From Saprospiraceae bacterium (GTDB lineage: Bacteria; Bacteroidota; Bacteroidia; Chitinophagales; Saprospiraceae), in the NCBI GenBank assembly GCA_020630775.1, contig JAHDIN010000001.1:124001-188000 (forward strand): 64,000 bases of DNA. Reading direction: 5' to 3'. A program made the translations under genes and the position numbers. The first letter of the stretch is position 1. Every line of letters starts with the position of its first letter. Shown piece after piece: positions 45,201-60,200 of this stretch. The notes under the pieces are model-generated. The model searched no databases. It saw only the letters and a list, made by a program, of their open reading frames with translations, and was not told where the DNA came from.

Positions 45201-48200
45201 AGTATACTTCAAACGTCTCCTCCTCCCAATGAAGAATTACCAATAGGAATTACTTCTGTCATTTTTACCGCAACCGATGAGTGTGGAAATACTTCAACAT
45301 GTAGTACAAATGTTACAATAGTTGATACTCAAAACCCAGAGTTAATATGCCCTCCAAGCATAAATGTATGTAGTGATGAAGGGACATGCTCTTGGGTAAG
45401 TAACGAATCAGTGAATCCTCTAGTAAGTGATTGTGGGAATACAACTTTATCATACAGTATAGAAAATCCAGATCGTTCTGTAGTTACTCCTGCTGAAATA
45501 GAAGGCTTTGTATTTATGGTAGGCTCAAGTAGTGTAACAGTAACTGCAACTGATGTAAATGGAAACACAACAGCTTGTAATTTTACTGTAAATGTTGAAG
45601 ATTGCGAAGCCCCAGTGATTACTTGCCCAGATGATATTACAGTAGAGTGTGATTCCGATGTGCCTTTAAGCAGTTTTAAATCTGAGAAAAGAACTAGCAT
45701 TTCGCAAAAGGCTATGATGGACTGTAATTGCACAGCAACTCAAGGAACCCAATCATTTCCTATAACTACAATAAAAACTGATGAAGACGCAGTTTCATTC
45801 TATTCTTATGGTAATCCTGATGCAGCTTCGGCAAATACAGGTTTCGAATTAATAAATACAACTTTATTATTTCTTCATGAGGATACTAATACCGGAGAAA
45901 TTAGTTTGGTTGTAATAATGGATGCTCCTAGTGGTGATGGCGGTTCCGCAATGATGGATTTCTTTTGCCTACCCGCAAATGCAACCCTAGATCTGTCAGA
46001 TGATAATGGAGAAATAACTGGTATTTTTCCTACGGTGTCTGCTAACTTTAACTGGGCGGATTGCTGTACTGATGGAACAGTAATCGGAAATGTTGGCTGT
46101 AATACCACATTTGATTTTATTCCGACTATAGGTAGCGGTATTAATAATATGGCATGGGTGACAGGAACCGAAGCGGCCCCAATCTATACATATTTTGATA
46201 ACTTTTCTGAACCCGTTAGAATACAATGTGGATCTGGTCAGCCAGAATGTTGTCAAAATAGTAATATGGTAACAACTGAAGATTCTTCTTGTCCAAATTT
46301 AGCTGATGGCAGTATTGATGTAACAACTGATGCAGATGGGGCTCCATTTACATTCCTTTGGTCCACAGGTGCAACATCAGAAGATTTAATAAATGTAACG
46401 GCAGGAAATTATACAGTAACCATTACTGATAAAGATAACTGTGAACAAATACTTGATGTAGAAGTAGGACTTACACAAACCTGTGATTCTAATGACGCGC
46501 TCGATTTATTTGAAGGTGCTGGTAACGTAATAGATAATTGCGATCCTGTAGAAGTTACCTCCATGCTAATAAATACTATAAGCGGTTGTGGAAGCACACA
46601 AACTCTCGTTTATGAATATTCAGCTATTGATTCTTCAGGTAATCAAAGTTCATGTTATGCCTACTATACCATTGAGGATACAACTACTCCTCTGATTGGT
46701 ACTGCTGCAATGGACATGACAGTTGAATGTGATGGAGCTGGAAATTCGGATGCCTTTATTGGCTGGTTGGCTAATAAAGGTGGTGCCACTGCAACCGATA
46801 TATGCGGTCCCGAGATTACTTGGACCAATAATTACACTTCACAATTTTCTGACGAATGTGGACTTACCGGTGAAATTGATGTCATATTTACAGTAACAGA
46901 TGATTGTAGCAATACAAGTACAACAGAAGCTACCTTCACCATAGAAGACACGACTGCACCAACATTAGACTGTCCATCAAATATTACATTGGAGTGTTCA
47001 GATCCTTTAAACGATGCGATCATCAGTAACTGGTTGAGTACAGCAAATGCATCAGATGTATGCGGAAATGTAACACTAGCTAATGACTATGCTGATACTT
47101 TTGAAGCGGACTGTGGATTGAGTGGGGAATACACTGTAGTTTTTACGGCGACGGATGCTTGTACAAATGAGACGACCTGTTCAAGAACAATAACAATAGA
47201 AGATACAACAGATCCGATTATAGAACTAGGAGCGAATGATTTAATATTAGAATGTGCAGGCGTGAATAATGCAGCTCAGATAACAGCATGGACAACAAAT
47301 AACGGAGGAGCTGTAGCTAGTGATAATTGCAGTGCAGCATTGACTTGGAGTTTTGCTGCGATGCCGGCAGTGGCAACTTGCGGTAATACAACAACAACGA
47401 CGTATGTATTTACAGTAACAGATGCATGTGATAATACAAGTACAACCACAGCAGATGTTATATTAGAAGATACGACACATCCTGTGTTAACTGTTCCGAC
47501 GGCATTGATAGAAGAATGTGGAGATATAACAACAAGTTTGGCAGCGTGGAGAGCCCAGGCATCAGCTACAGATGCATGTGGCAATGTAACGATTGTCAGT
47601 GAGTTATGGAATACAACTAGTGGTTGTGGAGGTACAGAATCAAGAACATATTTATTTACAGCTACGGACGCATGTGGTAATGAAACTACAGGTCTAAGTG
47701 ATTATATCTTAGAAGATACAGTAGATCCAGTTGTAACCTGTCCATCTGATTTGGCATTAGTTTGCGGCAACGAAAGTAATGACCTATTAATTTTAAATTG
47801 GTTAAATAGTGCCACAGCAGTAGATGTAAACGGTTGTAGTGATGTACGAATTGAAAATACATATCCAAATGCATTACCTGGCTTAGCATGTCAAATGAGC
47901 AGCGGCTTAACAGTCACCTTTACGGCTACCGATGGTTGTGCCAATACACATACCTGTCAAGCAACAATTACAATGGATGATAGTGTTGCGCCATATTTTG
48001 AAAACTGTCCATCGAACATGACAGTAAATGTAGATGTAGATTTATGTGAGACAAATGTAATATACAGCACACCAATAGCTTTAGATGATTGCGACGAATC
48101 GGTGAAGGTAGAAATGACAAGCGGGATAGCAAGTGGTAGTGCATTTCCAATAGGTACAACAAGTTTATTATTTACGGCAACCGATGATTGTGGTAATACC

Positions 48201-51200
48201 CAAACATGTGCCTTCGATATTACAGTAGTAGATAGTGATGTGCCAAGCATAGCATGTCCAAGTAATAATGTAGTGGTGTGTGTAGATGCTGGAGAATGTA
48301 CATGGCAATCAACAGATGAAGTTGATGCGTTATTCAATGAAAATTGTGCAGCTGAAGGCTATACGGTTACTTATGTAATAACTGGAGCAACAAGTGCTAA
48401 CTCAGCTGCTACAGGAATTAACGATCCTGCAAGCGACGATGTAGAATTTGAATTAGGCACAAGTGAAGTATGTTACACAATTACAGATGATGCTGGTAAT
48501 AGTGCCAGTTGTTGTTTTGATGTAATCGTTGAGGATTGCGAAGACCCAAGTATAACCTGTCCTGTTGCAATGACAGTAGAGTGTGATGGATCAGGAAATA
48601 CAACAGCCTTAAATACATGGCTGGCAAGCGTAGCAGGAGATGATAATTGTGATACTGATGTGAGTTTAAGTAATAGTTTATTCAATACAATAAGTGATTG
48701 CAACAATGCCAAGAGCTATGTCTACAGTTTTGAGTCAGAAGACAACTTTGGCAATGTGGTAAGTTGTTTGTCAACATTCACAATAGAAGATACGACTAGT
48801 CCCGAGATAGAAACAGCGGCGATGGATATGACTATAGAATGCAGCGATGGAGATAATGGTACGGAGGCGTTATTAGCATGGTTAAATGATAATGGCGGTG
48901 CAGAAGCTTCAGATGTATGTAACGGAATAAGTTGGAGCAATGACTTTGATGGAATCGTTGGGTCATGTGGAGAGACAGGAGAAGTGTCAGTAATATTTAC
49001 AGTAACAGATGATTGTGGTAACACAAGTACAACAGAAGCTACATTCACCATAGAAGACACGACTGCACCAACATTAGACTGTCCATCAAATATTACATTG
49101 GAGTGTTCAGATCCTTTAAACGATGCGATCATCAGTAACTGGTTGAGTACAGCAAATGCATCAGATGTATGCGGAAATGTAACACTAGCTAATGACTATG
49201 CTGATACTTTTGAAGCGGACTGTGGATTGAGTGGGGAATACACTGTAGTTTTTACGGCGACGGATGCTTGTACAAATGAGACGACCTGTTCAAGAACAAT
49301 AACAATAGAAGATACAACAGATCCGATTATAGAACTAGGAGCGAATGATTTAATATTAGAATGTGCAGGCGTGAATAATGCAGCTCAGATAACAGCATGG
49401 ACAACAAATAACGGAGGAGCTGTAGCTAGTGATAATTGCAGTGCAGCATTGACTTGGAGTTTTGCTGCGATGCCGGCAGTGGCAACTTGCGGTAATACAA
49501 CAACAACGACGTATGTATTTACAGTAACAGATGCATGTGATAATACAAGTACAACCACAGCAGATGTTATATTAGAAGATACAACACCACCTTTGATTTC
49601 TGGTCCAGATGATGTTACTGTACAATGTAATCCGACCAATAATCCAACAGAATTAAATAATTTATTAGCCGCATTCTTTGCAACTGATAATTGTGATATG
49701 ACTCCGATTATATCGAATGAGCTTTATAATTCTATCTCTGGTTGTGGTGGAACTTCCACTGAAACTTATTTAATCACTGCCGTTGATGATTGTGGTAATC
49801 AGTCATCACAGCTTTTTTCTTTTACAATAATTGATTCTAATGCACCTACATTAATTCAACCCAATCCATTAACAATCGAGTGTGGTAACCCAGACAATCC
49901 TTCAATTATTCAATCTTGGCTGGACTCATTTACGGGTACTGATTTTTGTGGCGGGGATGTTATTGTTACAAATAACTTTAATGGTAATGTTATTGACGGT
50001 TGCGGAGTAAGCACAAACGTTTCATTTAATATTTCTGATGAATGTGGAAACAATTATAACTTTAATTCCACGATAACTATTGATGATACATTAAATCCAT
50101 ACTTTGAAAACTGTCCATCAAACATGACGGTAAATGTAGATGTAGATTTATGTGAGACAAATGTAATATACAGTACGCCAATAGCTTTAGATGATTGCGA
50201 CGAATCGGTGAACGTAGAAATGACAAGCGGAATAGCAAGTGGTAGTGCATTCCCAATAGGTACAACAAGTTTATTATTTACCGCAACCGATGATTGTGGT
50301 AATACCCAAACATGTGCCTTCGACATTACAGTAGTAGATAGTGATGTACCAAGCATAACATGTCCAAGTAATAATGTAGTGGTGTGTGTAGATGCTGACG
50401 CATGTACATGGCAATCAACTGATGAGGTTGAAGCGCTATTCAATGAAAATTGTGCAGCTGAAGGCTATACGGTTACTTATGTAATAACTGGAGCAACAAG
50501 TGCTAACTCAGCTGCTACAGGAATTAACGATCCTGCAAGCGACGATGTAGAATTTGAATTAGGCACAAGTGAAGTATGTTACACAATTACAGATGATGCT
50601 GGTAATAGTGCCAGTTGTTGTTTTGATGTAATCGTTGAGGATTGCGAAGACCCAAGTATAACCTGTCCTGTTGCAATGACAGTAGAGTGTGATGGATCAG
50701 GAAATACAACAGCCTTAAATACATGGCTGGCAAGCGTAGCAGGAGATGATAATTGTGATACTGATGTGAGTTTAAGTAATAGTTTATTCAATACAATAAG
50801 TGATTGCAACAATGCCAAGAGCTATGTCTACAGTTTTGAGTCAGAAGACAACTTTGGCAATGTGGTAAGTTGTTTGTCAACATTCACAATAGAAGATACG
50901 ACTAGTCCCGAGATAGAAACAGCGGCGATGGATATGACTATAGAATGCAGCGATGGAGATAATGGTACGGAGGCGTTATTAGCATGGTTAAATGATAATG
51001 GCGGTGCAGAAGCTTCAGATGTATGTAACGGAATAAGTTGGAGCAATGACTTTGATGGAATCGTTGGGTCATGTGGAGAGACAGGAGAAGTGTCAGTAAT
51101 ATTTACAGTAACAGATGATTGTGGTAACACAAGTACAACAGAAGCTACATTCACCATAGAAGACACGACTGCACCAACATTAGACTGTCCATCAAATATT

Positions 51201-54200
51201 ACATTGGAGTGTTCAGATCCTTTAAACGATGCGATCATCAGTAACTGGTTGAGTACAGCAAATGCATCAGATGTATGCGGAAATGTAACACTAGCTAATG
51301 ACTATGCTGATACTTTTGAAGCGGACTGTGGATTGAGTGGGGAATACACTGTAGTTTTTACGGCGACGGATGCTTGTACAAATGAGACGACCTGTTCAAG
51401 AACAATAACAATAGAAGATACAACAGATCCGATTATAGAACTAGGAGCGAATGATTTAATATTAGAATGTGCAGGCGTGAATAATGCAGCTCAGATAACA
51501 GCATGGACAACAAATAACGGAGGAGCTGTAGCTAGTGATAATTGCAGTGCAGCATTGACTTGGAGTTTTGCTGCGATGCCGGCAGTGGCAACTTGCGGTA
51601 ATACAACAACAACGACGTATGTATTTACAGTAACAGATGCATGTGATAATACAAGTACAACCACAGCAGATGTTATATTAGAAGATACGACACATCCTGT
51701 GTTAACTGTTCCGACGGCATTGATAGAAGAATGTGGAGATATAACAACAAGTTTGGCAGCGTGGAGAGCCCAGGCATCAGCTACAGATGCATGTGGCAAT
51801 GTAACGATTGTCAGTGAGTTATGGAATACAACTAGTGGTTGTGGAGGTACAGAATCAAGAACATATTTATTTACAGCTACGGACGCATGTGGTAATGAAA
51901 CTACAGGTCTAAGTGATTATATCTTAGAAGATACAGTAGATCCAGTTGTAACCTGTCCATCTGATTTGGCATTAGTTTGCGGCAACGAAAGTAATGACCT
52001 ATTAATTTTAAATTGGTTAAATAGTGCCACAGCAGTAGATGTAAACGGTTGTAGTGATGTACGAATTGAAAATACATATCCAAATGCATTACCTGGCTTA
52101 GCATGTCAAATGAGCAGCGGCTTAACAGTCACCTTTACGGCTACCGATGGTTGTGCCAATACACATACCTGTCAAGCAACAATTACAATGGATGATAGTG
52201 TTGCGCCATATTTTGAAAACTGTCCATCGAACATGACAGTAAATGTAGATGTAGATTTATGTGAGACAAATGTAATATACAGCACACCAATAGCTTTAGA
52301 TGATTGCGACGAATCGGTGAAGGTAGAAATGACAAGCGGGATAGCAAGTGGTAGTGCATTTCCAATAGGTACAACAAGTTTATTATTTACGGCAACCGAT
52401 GATTGTGGTAATACCCAAACATGTGCCTTCGATATTACAGTAGTAGATAGTGATGTGCCAAGCATAGCATGTCCAAGTAATAATGTAGTGGTGTGTGTAG
52501 ATGCTGGAGAATGTACATGGCAATCAACAGATGAAGTTGATGCGTTATTCAATGAAAATTGTGCAGCTGAAGGCTATACGGTTACTTATGTAATAACTGG
52601 AGCAACAAGTGCTAACTCAGCTGCTACAGGAATTAACGATCCTGCAAGCGACGATGTAGAATTTGAATTAGGCACAAGTGAAGTATGTTACACAATTACA
52701 GATGATGCTGGTAATAGTGCCAGTTGTTGTTTTGATGTAATCGTTGAGGATTGCGAAGACCCAAGTATAACCTGTCCTGTTGCAATGACAGTAGAGTGTG
52801 ATGGATCAGGAAATACAACAGCCTTAAATACATGGCTGGCAAGCGTAGCAGGAGATGATAATTGTGATACTGATGTGAGTTTAAGTAATAGTTTATTCAA
52901 TACAATAAGTGATTGCAACAATGCCAAGAGCTATGTCTACAGTTTTGAGTCAGAAGACAACTTTGGCAATGTGGTAAGTTGTTTGTCAACATTCACAATA
53001 GAAGATACGACTAGTCCCGAGATAGAAACAGCGGCGATGGATATGACTATAGAATGCAGCGATGGAGATAATGGTACGGAGGCGTTATTAGCATGGTTAA
53101 ATGATAATGGCGGTGCAGAAGCTTCAGATGTATGTAACGGAATAAGTTGGAGCAATGACTTTGATGGAATCGTTGGGTCATGTGGAGAGACAGGAGAAGT
53201 GTCAGTAATATTTACAGTAACAGATGATTGTGGTAACACAAGTACAACAGAAGCTACATTCACCATAGAAGACACGACTGCACCAACATTAGACTGTCCA
53301 TCAAATATTACATTGGAGTGTTCAGATCCTTTAAACGATGCGATCATCAGTAACTGGTTGAGTACAGCAAATGCATCAGATGTATGCGGAAATGTAACAC
53401 TAGCTAATGACTATGCTGATACTTTTGAAGCGGACTGTGGATTGAGTGGGGAATACACTGTAGTTTTTACGGCGACGGATGCTTGTACAAATGAGACGAC
53501 CTGTTCAAGAACAATAACAATAGAAGATACAACAGATCCGATTATAGAACTAGGAGCGAATGATTTAATATTAGAATGTGCAGGCGTGAATAATGCAGCT
53601 CAGATAACAGCATGGACAACAAATAACGGAGGAGCTGTAGCTAGTGATAATTGCAGTGCAGCATTGACTTGGAGTTTTGCTGCGATGCCGGCAGTGGCAA
53701 CTTGCGGTAATACAACAACAACGACGTATGTATTTACAGTAACAGATGCATGTGATAATACAAGTACAACCACAGCAGATGTTATATTAGAAGATACAAC
53801 ACCACCTTTGATTTCTGGTCCAGATGATGTTACTGTACAATGTAATCCGACCAATAATCCAACAGAATTAAATAATTTATTAGCCGCATTCTTTGCAACT
53901 GATAATTGTGATATGACTCCGATTATATCGAATGAGCTTTATAATTCTATCTCTGGTTGTGGTGGAACTTCCACTGAAACTTATTTAATCACTGCCGTTG
54001 ATGATTGTGGTAATCAGTCATCACAGCTTTTTTCTTTTACAATAATTGATTCTAATGCACCTACATTAATTCAACCCAATCCATTAACAATCGAGTGTGG
54101 TAACCCAGACAATCCTTCAATTATTCAATCTTGGCTGGACTCATTTACGGGTACTGATTTTTGTGGCGGGGATGTTATTGTTACAAATAACTTTAATGGT

Positions 54201-57200
54201 AATGTTATTGACGGTTGCGGAGTAAGCACAAACGTTTCATTTAATATTTCTGATGAATGTGGAAACAATTATAACTTTAATTCCACGATAACTATTGATG
54301 ATACATTAAATCCATACTTTGAAAACTGTCCATCAAACATGACGGTAAATGTAGATGTAGATTTATGTGAGACAAATGTAATATACAGTACGCCAATAGC
54401 TTTAGATGATTGCGACGAATCGGTGAACGTAGAAATGACAAGCGGAATAGCAAGTGGTAGTGCATTCCCAATAGGTACAACAAGTTTATTATTTACCGCA
54501 ACCGATGATTGTGGTAATACCCAAACATGTGCCTTCGACATTACAGTAGTAGATAGTGATGTACCAAGCATAACATGTCCAAGTAATAATGTAGTGGTGT
54601 GTGTAGATGCTGACGCATGTACATGGCAATCAACTGATGAGGTTGAAGCGCTATTCAATGAAAATTGTGCAGCTGAAGGCTATACGGTTACTTATGTAAT
54701 AACTGGAGCAACAAGTGCTAACTCAGCTGCTACAGGAATTAACGATCCTGCAAGCGACGATGTAGAATTTGAATTAGGCACAAGTGAAGTATGTTACACA
54801 ATTACAGATGATGCTGGTAATAGTGCCAGTTGTTGTTTTGATGTAATCGTTGAGGATTGCGAAGACCCAAGTATAACCTGTCCTGTTGCAATGACAGTAG
54901 AGTGTGATGGATCAGGAAATACAACAGCCTTAAATACATGGCTGGCAAGCGTAGCAGGAGATGATAATTGTGATACTGATGTGAGTTTAAGTAATAGTTT
55001 ATTCAATACAATAAGTGATTGCAACAATGCCAAGAGCTATGTCTACAGTTTTGAGTCAGAAGACAACTTTGGCAATGTGGTAAGTTGTTTGTCAACATTC
55101 ACAATAGAAGATACGACTAGTCCCGAGATAGAAACAGCGGCGATGGATATGACTATAGAATGCAGCGATGGAGATAATGGTACGGAGGCGTTATTAGCAT
55201 GGTTAAATGATAATGGCGGTGCAGAAGCTTCAGATGTATGTAACGGAATAAGTTGGAGCAATGACTTTGATGGAATCGTTGGGTCATGTGGAGAGACAGG
55301 AGAAGTGTCAGTAATATTTACAGTAACAGATGATTGTGGTAACACAAGTACAACAGAAGCTACATTCACCATAGAAGACACGACTGCACCAACATTAGAC
55401 TGTCCATCAAATATTACATTGGAGTGTTCAGATCCTTTAAACGATGCGATCATCAGTAACTGGTTGAGTACAGCAAATGCATCAGATGTATGCGGAAATG
55501 TAACACTAGCTAATGACTATGCTGATACTTTTGAAGCGGACTGTGGATTGAGTGGGGAATACACTGTAGTTTTTACGGCGACGGATGCTTGTACAAATGA
55601 GACGACCTGTTCAAGAACAATAACAATAGAAGATACAACAGATCCGATTATAGAACTAGGAGCGAATGATTTAATATTAGAATGTGCAGGCGTGAATAAT
55701 GCAGCTCAGATAACAGCATGGACAACAAATAACGGAGGAGCTGTAGCTAGTGATAATTGCAGTGCAGCATTGACTTGGAGTTTTGCTGCGATGCCGGCAG
55801 TGGCAACTTGCGGTAATACAACAACAACGACGTATGTATTTACAGTAACAGATGCATGTGATAATACAAGTACAACCACAGCAGATGTTATATTAGAAGA
55901 TACGACACATCCTGTGTTAACTGTTCCGACGGCATTGATAGAAGAGTGTGGAGATATAACAACAAGTTTGGCAGCGTGGAGAGCTCAAGCATCAGCGACA
56001 GATGCATGTGGCAATGTAACGATTGTCAGTGAGCTATGGAATACAACTAGTGGTTGTGGTGGTACAGAATCAAGAACATATTTATTTACAGCTACGGATG
56101 CATGTGGTAATGCAACTACAGGTTTGAGTGATTATGTTTTAGAAGATACAGGGAATCCTACAGTAATTTGTCCTGATAATTTAGCTTTAGTCTGTGGGGA
56201 AGAAAGTAATGATCAGTTAATTTTAAGTTGGTTAAATAGTGCTACATCCTCTGATTTAAATGGTTGCAGTGACGTAATTGTAACCAACACATATCCAAAT
56301 GATTTACCGGGTCTTGATTGTAATCTAAGCACTGGATTAACAATTACCTTTACAGCAACAGATGCATGTGGCAATTCGCATACTTGTGAGTCAATTATCA
56401 CGATGGATGATGACACACCTCCTTTCTTTGAAAATTGTCCATCAGATTTGACTGTCAATGTTGATGTAGATTTATGTTCTTCTAATGTCATCTATAGTCA
56501 ACCAGTTGTTTCTGACAACTGTGATGAAATGGTGCAAATCGAACTCACGGATGGAATTGCTTCAGGTCAAGAATTTCCGTTAGGTATAACAAGTCAAACA
56601 TTTACAGCAACCGATGATTGTGGTAATACTCAAACTTGTACTTTCTTAATTACAGTATTGGATAGTGATATTCCAAGTATTGATTGTCCAAGTAATGATG
56701 TAATCCAGTGCACAAATGATAGTAGTTGCACATGGCTGTCAGATAAGTCTACTGATCCGCTCTATATAGATAATTGCACAGGATTTTCAATAGAATTTGA
56801 AATAATGGGGGCCACTACTGCCAATGGAGATAGTGAAACTATAAATATTGTCGCAGAGCAAGACATCATTTTCAATCTTGGAACGAGCGAAGTATGTTAC
56901 ACAATTTCAGATCCTTCAGGCAATAATTCACAATGTTGTTTTGATGTGGTAGTTAAAGATTGCGAAGCCCCTACTATTACTTGTTCGGATGCTATAGATG
57001 TTGCATGTGGGTCTGAAGATTTAAACCTTTGGTTTAATAGTATAGCAGGTACTGCATTGGATAACTGTAATTCTAATTCAGAATTGACGATTGATACACT
57101 TCTTTTGACAGACATAAGTAGCTGCGGTAATACTTTCGAAAGGGTATATCTATTTACGGTTTCTGACAAGGAAGGAAATGCGTCAACTTGTGTGGCTACT

Positions 57201-60200
57201 TATGAAACAGATGATACTGTAAATCCAATTATCACCCAAGCTTCTGATTTGATTCTTGAGTGTGATGATTCAAATCAAAGTACTGCTTTATTGGCATGGT
57301 TAAATAATAATGGTGGCGCGACAGCTACTGATGCTTGTAGTGAACCTATAGTTTGGTCAAATAATTTTATAGGTGATTTATCAAATGGATGTTCTGCTAC
57401 CGGAGATGTTGAAGTGGTGTTTACTGCAACTGATGATTGTGGTAATTTGAGCACAACTTCTGCTGTATTTAGAATAGAAGATAATGTAGTACCAGAATTA
57501 AACGTTCCTGAAGATTTAACCTTGGAATGTTCTGATGCGATAAATACTGCAGTAATTGAAAACTGGTTGAATTCCGCACGAGCTGAAGATGAATGTAGCG
57601 GTACCTTGACAGTATCGCATAATTATCCTGATGTGTTTGTGGCAGCGTGTGGATTGACTGGTACATATACGGTGACTTGGACAACGACTGATCCATGCGG
57701 TAATACTACTACAGATTCAGCAACAATTACTTTAGTAGATACAACTGAGCCAAATATTGACATCCAAGCTCAAGATTTAGTTTTAGAATGTGCGGATCCA
57801 AATAATACAAGTTTGATTAATGATTGGTTAGACAATAATGGTTTAGCTGTGGCAACCGATCTATGCTCTGACCAAGATCTCGTATGGTCGCATACCTTGG
57901 AAATGGATCTTGATGGTTGTGGAGATACAGAAACAAGTTATTACATATTTACAGTAACGGATAATTGTGGCAACCAATCTAGTACAAGAGCAAAAGTGAT
58001 CATAGAAGATACTACGGCTCCACAATTCGATATTTTACCTCAAGATTTAGTCATTGAATGCTCTCCTTTAAATCACGGAAATGAATTGGAAATTTGGCTC
58101 TCAAGTAATGGAGGAGCAGAAGTGTCAGATCTTTGTTCAGATCAGTTTGAATGGGCGTATGACTTAATTAACGTGACTTATGAATGTGATGACAATGGAG
58201 TAAGAACTTATAGATTTATAGTTACCGATGAATGTGGAAATACCTCATCTGCCGAGGCAGATTTCATATTAATTGATACAACACCTCCTTTAATTTCAAA
58301 AAGTGCGGAAGATTTTACAGCAGAATGTAATGGAAGCAGTAATGCTATAGATGTTTTAAATTGGCTCAATAATAATGGATTCGCTGAGGCTACTGATATT
58401 TGTGGTAATGTTACATGGTCAAACAATTATGGTTCAATTGCTGCAGATTGCGGCTCAACTGGCGAAGTAGAAGTAACGTTTACAGCCACTGATGAATGTG
58501 GTAATAGTTCTACAACTACGTCGATATTTACGATTAATGATACAACACCTCCCGCTTGGACAATTCTTCCACAAGACTTTGAAATTGAATGTGATGGCAC
58601 ATTAGATCCAATGGGCAGAATTGAAGCTTGGTTAAATACTGCTGGAGGAGCAGAGGCTGAAGATGATTGCAGTCTAATAGTTTACTCTAATGACTTTAAT
58701 GACATCAATATTGAATGTGATATTCAAGGTGGCGTAGAAGTAACCTTTACCATTACAGATGCATGTGGTAACTTCAGTACAGCGTCTGCTAACTTAAGCA
58801 TCACAGATGATGTTGCTCCTGAGATTTCTTCTCCTGCAAAATCTATTACTGTTGAATGTGATGGTACTGGAAATCAAGCAGAATTACAATTATGGTTAGA
58901 TAATCATGGTAGTGCAGAAGCTTATGATGTATGTAGTGATAATCTTACTTGGAATTATACATTGATGAATTCTGAATCCACTTGCGGTTTAACTCAGAAA
59001 TTCATCTATATGTTTACCGCTACAGATGCCTGTGGCAACGAAAGCAATAACACAATTGCCGAATTTATAATTGAAGACACAACACGACCAGAATTTTCAA
59101 TTCCGCCTTCTAATTTAACTGTAGAATGTGATGGTGGAGGTAATAAAATTGAATTGAATAATTGGTTGAATAGTAATGCTTCTGGATTAGCTGCCGATAT
59201 ATGTACTAATGGAATTTCATGGGAATGGGATTTGATTCGTGAAGAGGATGATTGTGGATTTACAGGAAGAGACCTATATCGATTCACAATTCAAGATGAT
59301 TGCGGCAATGTTAATTCAGCAGAAGCTTGGTTTAATATTATTGATACAACCAATCCTTTGGTTACAGGAGGTGAGGATATGTTGATGGAAGAATGTAATC
59401 ATGATGCTAATGGCAATTACCCAGAATTTGATTTCTGGTTAACCAACAATGCAGGATTAAGTTCTAGTGATATTTGTGGACTATTGGAATGGTCAAATGA
59501 TTATGACCCTTCTAATTGGATGACCATATGTGGTAATACGCAATTTGTAGATGTTGAATTTACAGCTACAGACGAATGTGGCAATAGTACATCAGTTATA
59601 CATCGATTTGGAATAGGTGATGTAACACCTCCACAGTTTATAAATTGTCCAAGACCACCAATCGTGGTTGATGCTCCAGATAGCTGGTGTAGCGCTTATG
59701 TCAATTATGACTTTCCAATTGCAGAAGATAATTGTGGTGATGTTACAGTTACTCAAACGGATAATACAAATTATAATTCTGGAGACTTGTTTCCAGTTGG
59801 AACTACAATTCTCACTTTCGTAGCGGAAGACGATTGTGGTAATACGAGCTATTGCGAATATAAAATCAGTGTCAACGATTTCCATACTCCTCCAGTTATT
59901 TCATGTCCTTCTTCTTTGACTGTAAATAATGATCCAAAAATGTGTGGAGCCATTGTCAATGGAATTGCTCCTACTAATTGGGAAGATAATTGCCCTAATA
60001 ATGTGACGATACAGTATGAGATAATAGATGAAAATGATGACTTACTTTATTGTGGTTTTGAGGATGCAAGTGGAATTAAATTTCCGGTAGGTACTTCTCA
60101 AGTGAATTATAGGATAACAGATCAGCCGTTGCTTTTAATTACTGAATTGGTTCAAAATGGTGACTCAGTGGTTGTAGAAATAACCAACTTTGGACCTGCT

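Larger units (their letters stand above)
46935..51149 (+). repeat. 4,215-bp repeat unit, copy 1
   Basis: This in-frame unit of 1,405 codons, about 16 HYR modules, consists of half A (with cassette X) and half B (with cassette Y). The first base is set by the mismatch at 46934 against later copies. Its halves are 2,109 and 2,106 bp by comparison of the block starting AACATTAGAC at 46961, 49070 and 51176. Confidence 0.9.
51150..55364 (+). repeat. 4,215-bp repeat unit, copy 2
   Basis: It matches copy 1 at an offset of exactly 4,215 bp wherever I compared; no mismatch was found. Full base-by-base comparison was not done. Confidence 0.9.

Noticed and set aside
46935-55945. CRISPR array or satellite DNA
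   Set aside because: The repeat is 4.2 kb, fully coding and in frame, and encodes HYR modules.
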